The notes below the pieces were generated by a model. The model worked only from the letters and a program-made list of their open reading frames with translations, ran no database searches and was not told the origin of the DNA. From the NCBI RefSeq assembly GCF_014648295.1, contig NZ_BMQV01000006.1:62001-126000 (forward strand): 64,000 nucleotides of DNA, given 5' to 3'. Position numbers and translations under genes: made by a program. Source of the DNA: Shewanella saliphila. GTDB taxonomy: Bacteria; Pseudomonadota; Gammaproteobacteria; Enterobacterales; Shewanellaceae. Shown in pieces: positions 62,562 through 64,000 of this stretch (the first letter of the stretch is position 1; every line of letters starts with the position of its first letter).

Positions 62562-63950
62562 GTGAAAATTAAACGATTTTTTGCCAAAGATATGCGTGCA
62601 GCATTGGCTCAAGTAAAAGACACCTTAGGGTCTGACGCTGTCATTATGTCAAACAAAAAAGTCACTGGTGGCATCGAAATCGTTGCCGCAGTTGACTACG
62701 ATGAGCCTAAAGCGGCCATTGCTTCGCAAGCTCCTACAACTGGCTTTATGGATGTGAGCGAAGATAAAGTCTCACTTGGGGCTAAGCCTGCGGTTAAAGC
62801 GCATTCAAAAGTGAGCCCTCCTCCAGCGGCTGATTCATTACAAGCCTTACTTGAAAAACAACACAATCGCATGACGCAGCAAATGACCGCTTCACGTCAT
62901 GATGAACCTGAGCTACCTGAATGGGCCCGCCAGTTAGAAGGGGCGAAAACGCCTAAGCAAAACCCAAGTACGCCGCCAGTTAATCAACTTGATAAGTCTC
63001 ACAAATCCAATAAAAATCAATCTGCTGAAATGGATTCATTACGTGAAGAAATGGCATCACTGAGAAGCTTGTTAACTCATCAAGTGTCATCGTTAATGAA
63101 AGATCATAAAAAGCGTACTGACCCTGTGGGCGCAATGTTAGAAAGTAAATTAGTGGCTGCAGAGTTTTCTCCTGCGGTTGCTGGTAAACTAGCAGGATTA
63201 AGCCAGCATTACTCGCCAGCTGACCTCGTTAGAGCGTTACCACAAAGCTTGGCTAATTTACTGGATAACCAAGGTGATGACATTGTTAAGCGCGGCGGTG
63301 TAGTAGCATTTGTGGGGCCTACTGGGGTAGGTAAAACCACTTCGCTTGCTAAAATAGCGGCACGTTTTGCAGCACACCATGGCCCAGAGCAAGTCGCATT
63401 AATTACGACCGATCATTATCGTATCGGGGCATATGAGCAATTAGCGACATATGGTAAAATTATGGGCTGCCCAGTAAAGCAAGCACATGATTTAAGTGAG
63501 CTAGAGCAAATTTTGTATCAATTTAGAAATCGTAAGCTAGTGTTAATTGATACCGCGGGTATGGGACAACGTGACATGCGTCTATATCAACAACTTGATA
63601 ATTTGACAGCAAATAGTAGGATCCCTATCCGCAGTTACTTGGTAATGTCTGCCACAGGGCAACGTCGTGTGTTACAAGATGCAGTAGAGCACTTTAAACG
63701 CATTCCATTATCAGGTGCAATTTTGACCAAATTAGATGAATCCGTCTCAATTGCAGGTGCATTGAGCGTATTGATTCAAAATGAGTTACCATTGAGTTAT
63801 GTGACTGACGGCCAACGTGTTCCTGAAGACATGAAAGTGGCAGATACGTTAGAATTAGCTAAACAAGCACTAGCAGCATTAAACGATACAGAACAACAAA
63901 CGTCACAAGACACGGCATGGTCAAACGACAGTGCCTATGCATTTGAGTAA
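62562..63950 (+). CDS. flhF: FlhF, SRP-type GTPase for polar flagellum placement
   Basis: A 462-residue GTPase. The N-terminal B domain starts KIKRFFAKDMRAALAQVKDTLGSDAVIMSNKKV, with a disordered Pro/Ser linker; the NG domain has P-loop FVGPTGVGKTTSLAKIA, TTDHYRIGAYEQL, LIDTAGMGQRD and TKLDESVSIAGALSVL. It marks the pole and recruits FliF. Starts with GTG after GAGGTG. Followed or overlapped by flhG. Confidence 0.96.
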   Translation: MKIKRFFAKDMRAALAQVKDTLGSDAVIMSNKKVTGGIEIVAAVDYDEPKAAIASQAPTTGFMDVSEDKVSLGAKPAVKAHSKVSPPPAADSLQALLEKQHNRMTQQMTASRHDEPELPEWARQLEGAKTPKQNPSTPPVNQLDKSHKSNKNQSAEMDSLREEMASLRSLLTHQVSSLMKDHKKRTDPVGAMLESKLVAAEFSPAVAGKLAGLSQHYSPADLVRALPQSLANLLDNQGDDIVKRGGVVAFVGPTGVGKTTSLAKIAARFAAHHGPEQVALITTDHYRIGAYEQLATYGKIMGCPVKQAHDLSELEQILYQFRNRKLVLIDTAGMGQRDMRLYQQLDNLTANSRIPIRSYLVMSATGQRRVLQDAVEHFKRIPLSGAILTKLDESVSIAGALSVLIQNELPLSYVTDGQRVPEDMKVADTLELAKQALAALNDTEQQTSQDTAWSNDSAYAFE

Positions 63951-63954
63951 AGAT

Positions 63955-64000
63955 ATGACTCGGGATCAAGCAAGTGGTTTACGTATGATGAATCAACCAA
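63955..64000 (+). CDS. flhG: FlhG (FleN/YlxH), MinD-like ATPase, 5' fragment
   Basis: Only 15 codons are in the window: MTRDQASGLRMMNQP. DQASGLRMMNQP is the conserved N-terminal helix of FlhG/FleN, which binds FlhF and limits flagellar number, partly by holding back FlrA. An in-frame ATG at 63937, inside the end of flhF, is an alternative start. The gene continues past the right edge. Confidence 0.85.
   Translation, partial: MTRDQASGLRMMNQP

Overview
The window reads as part of the chromosome of a marine gammaproteobacterium, most likely Shewanella. It carries a single-polar-flagellum gene set (FlrA/FlrB/FlrC control, FlhF/FlhG placement genes, the FlgO/FlgP/FlgT outer rings of Vibrio-type motors), two short flagellins in tandem, and a pseudaminic-acid operon beside them. 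Genus is inferred from gene content and order, not from an alignment.

Layout. (1) 1-2.9 kb: an AT-rich pair of divergent genes, a Maf-type (DUF115) flagellin glycosyltransferase that runs off the left edge and a putative sugar O-methyltransferase; both have sigma-54-like promoters. (2) 3.0-8.0 kb: an RND efflux permease and its lipoprotein adaptor, divergent from a TetR regulator, with two 16-bp palindromes between them. (3) 8.04-8.35 kb: a 311-bp MITE-like element with 20-bp terminal inverted repeats. (4) 8.4-12.1 kb: an outer-membrane barrel protein, then flgOP and the divergent flgT, then tRNA-Arg(CCU). (5) 12.6-20.0 kb, minus strand: a nine-gene operon pseB-pseC-pseF-pseG-(PglD-like acyltransferase)-(unknown)-(KAS III)-(ACP)-pseI. 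It has no PseH-type acetyltransferase but has its own acyl carrier protein and ketoacyl-ACP synthase. (6) 20.7-21.8 kb: a DUF2947-like gene and a secreted chalcone-isomerase-like gene. (7) 21.9-64 kb: the flagellar region: flgAMN (minus), cheV-cheR, flgBCDE, flgFGHIJKL, two flagellins, flaG, fliD-fliT-fliS, flrA, flrBC, fliEFGHIJ, fliKLMNOPQR-flhB, flhA-flhF and the first codons of flhG.

How it works together. Twelve GG-N10-GC sigma-54 sites and two well-matched sigma-28 sites can be read by eye, giving a three-step cascade: FlrA with sigma-54 turns on flrBC and the early structural operons; FlrC with sigma-54 drives basal body, hook and cap genes; FliA (sigma-28) drives flgMN and the second flagellin. 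FlgM is exported to release FliA. The pse operon makes a CMP-nonulosonic acid that Maf would attach to the flagellins, possibly with methylation and a non-acetyl N-acyl group.

The best candidate for something under-described is the ACP/KAS III/unknown-protein/LbH-acyltransferase module inside the pse operon. Smaller points are tandem TetR operators, a 9-bp tandem repeat in the fliD leader, a calcium-site-like motif in the hook protein, CTAG-rich mosaic repeats at two loci, and composition shifts in the filament genes.
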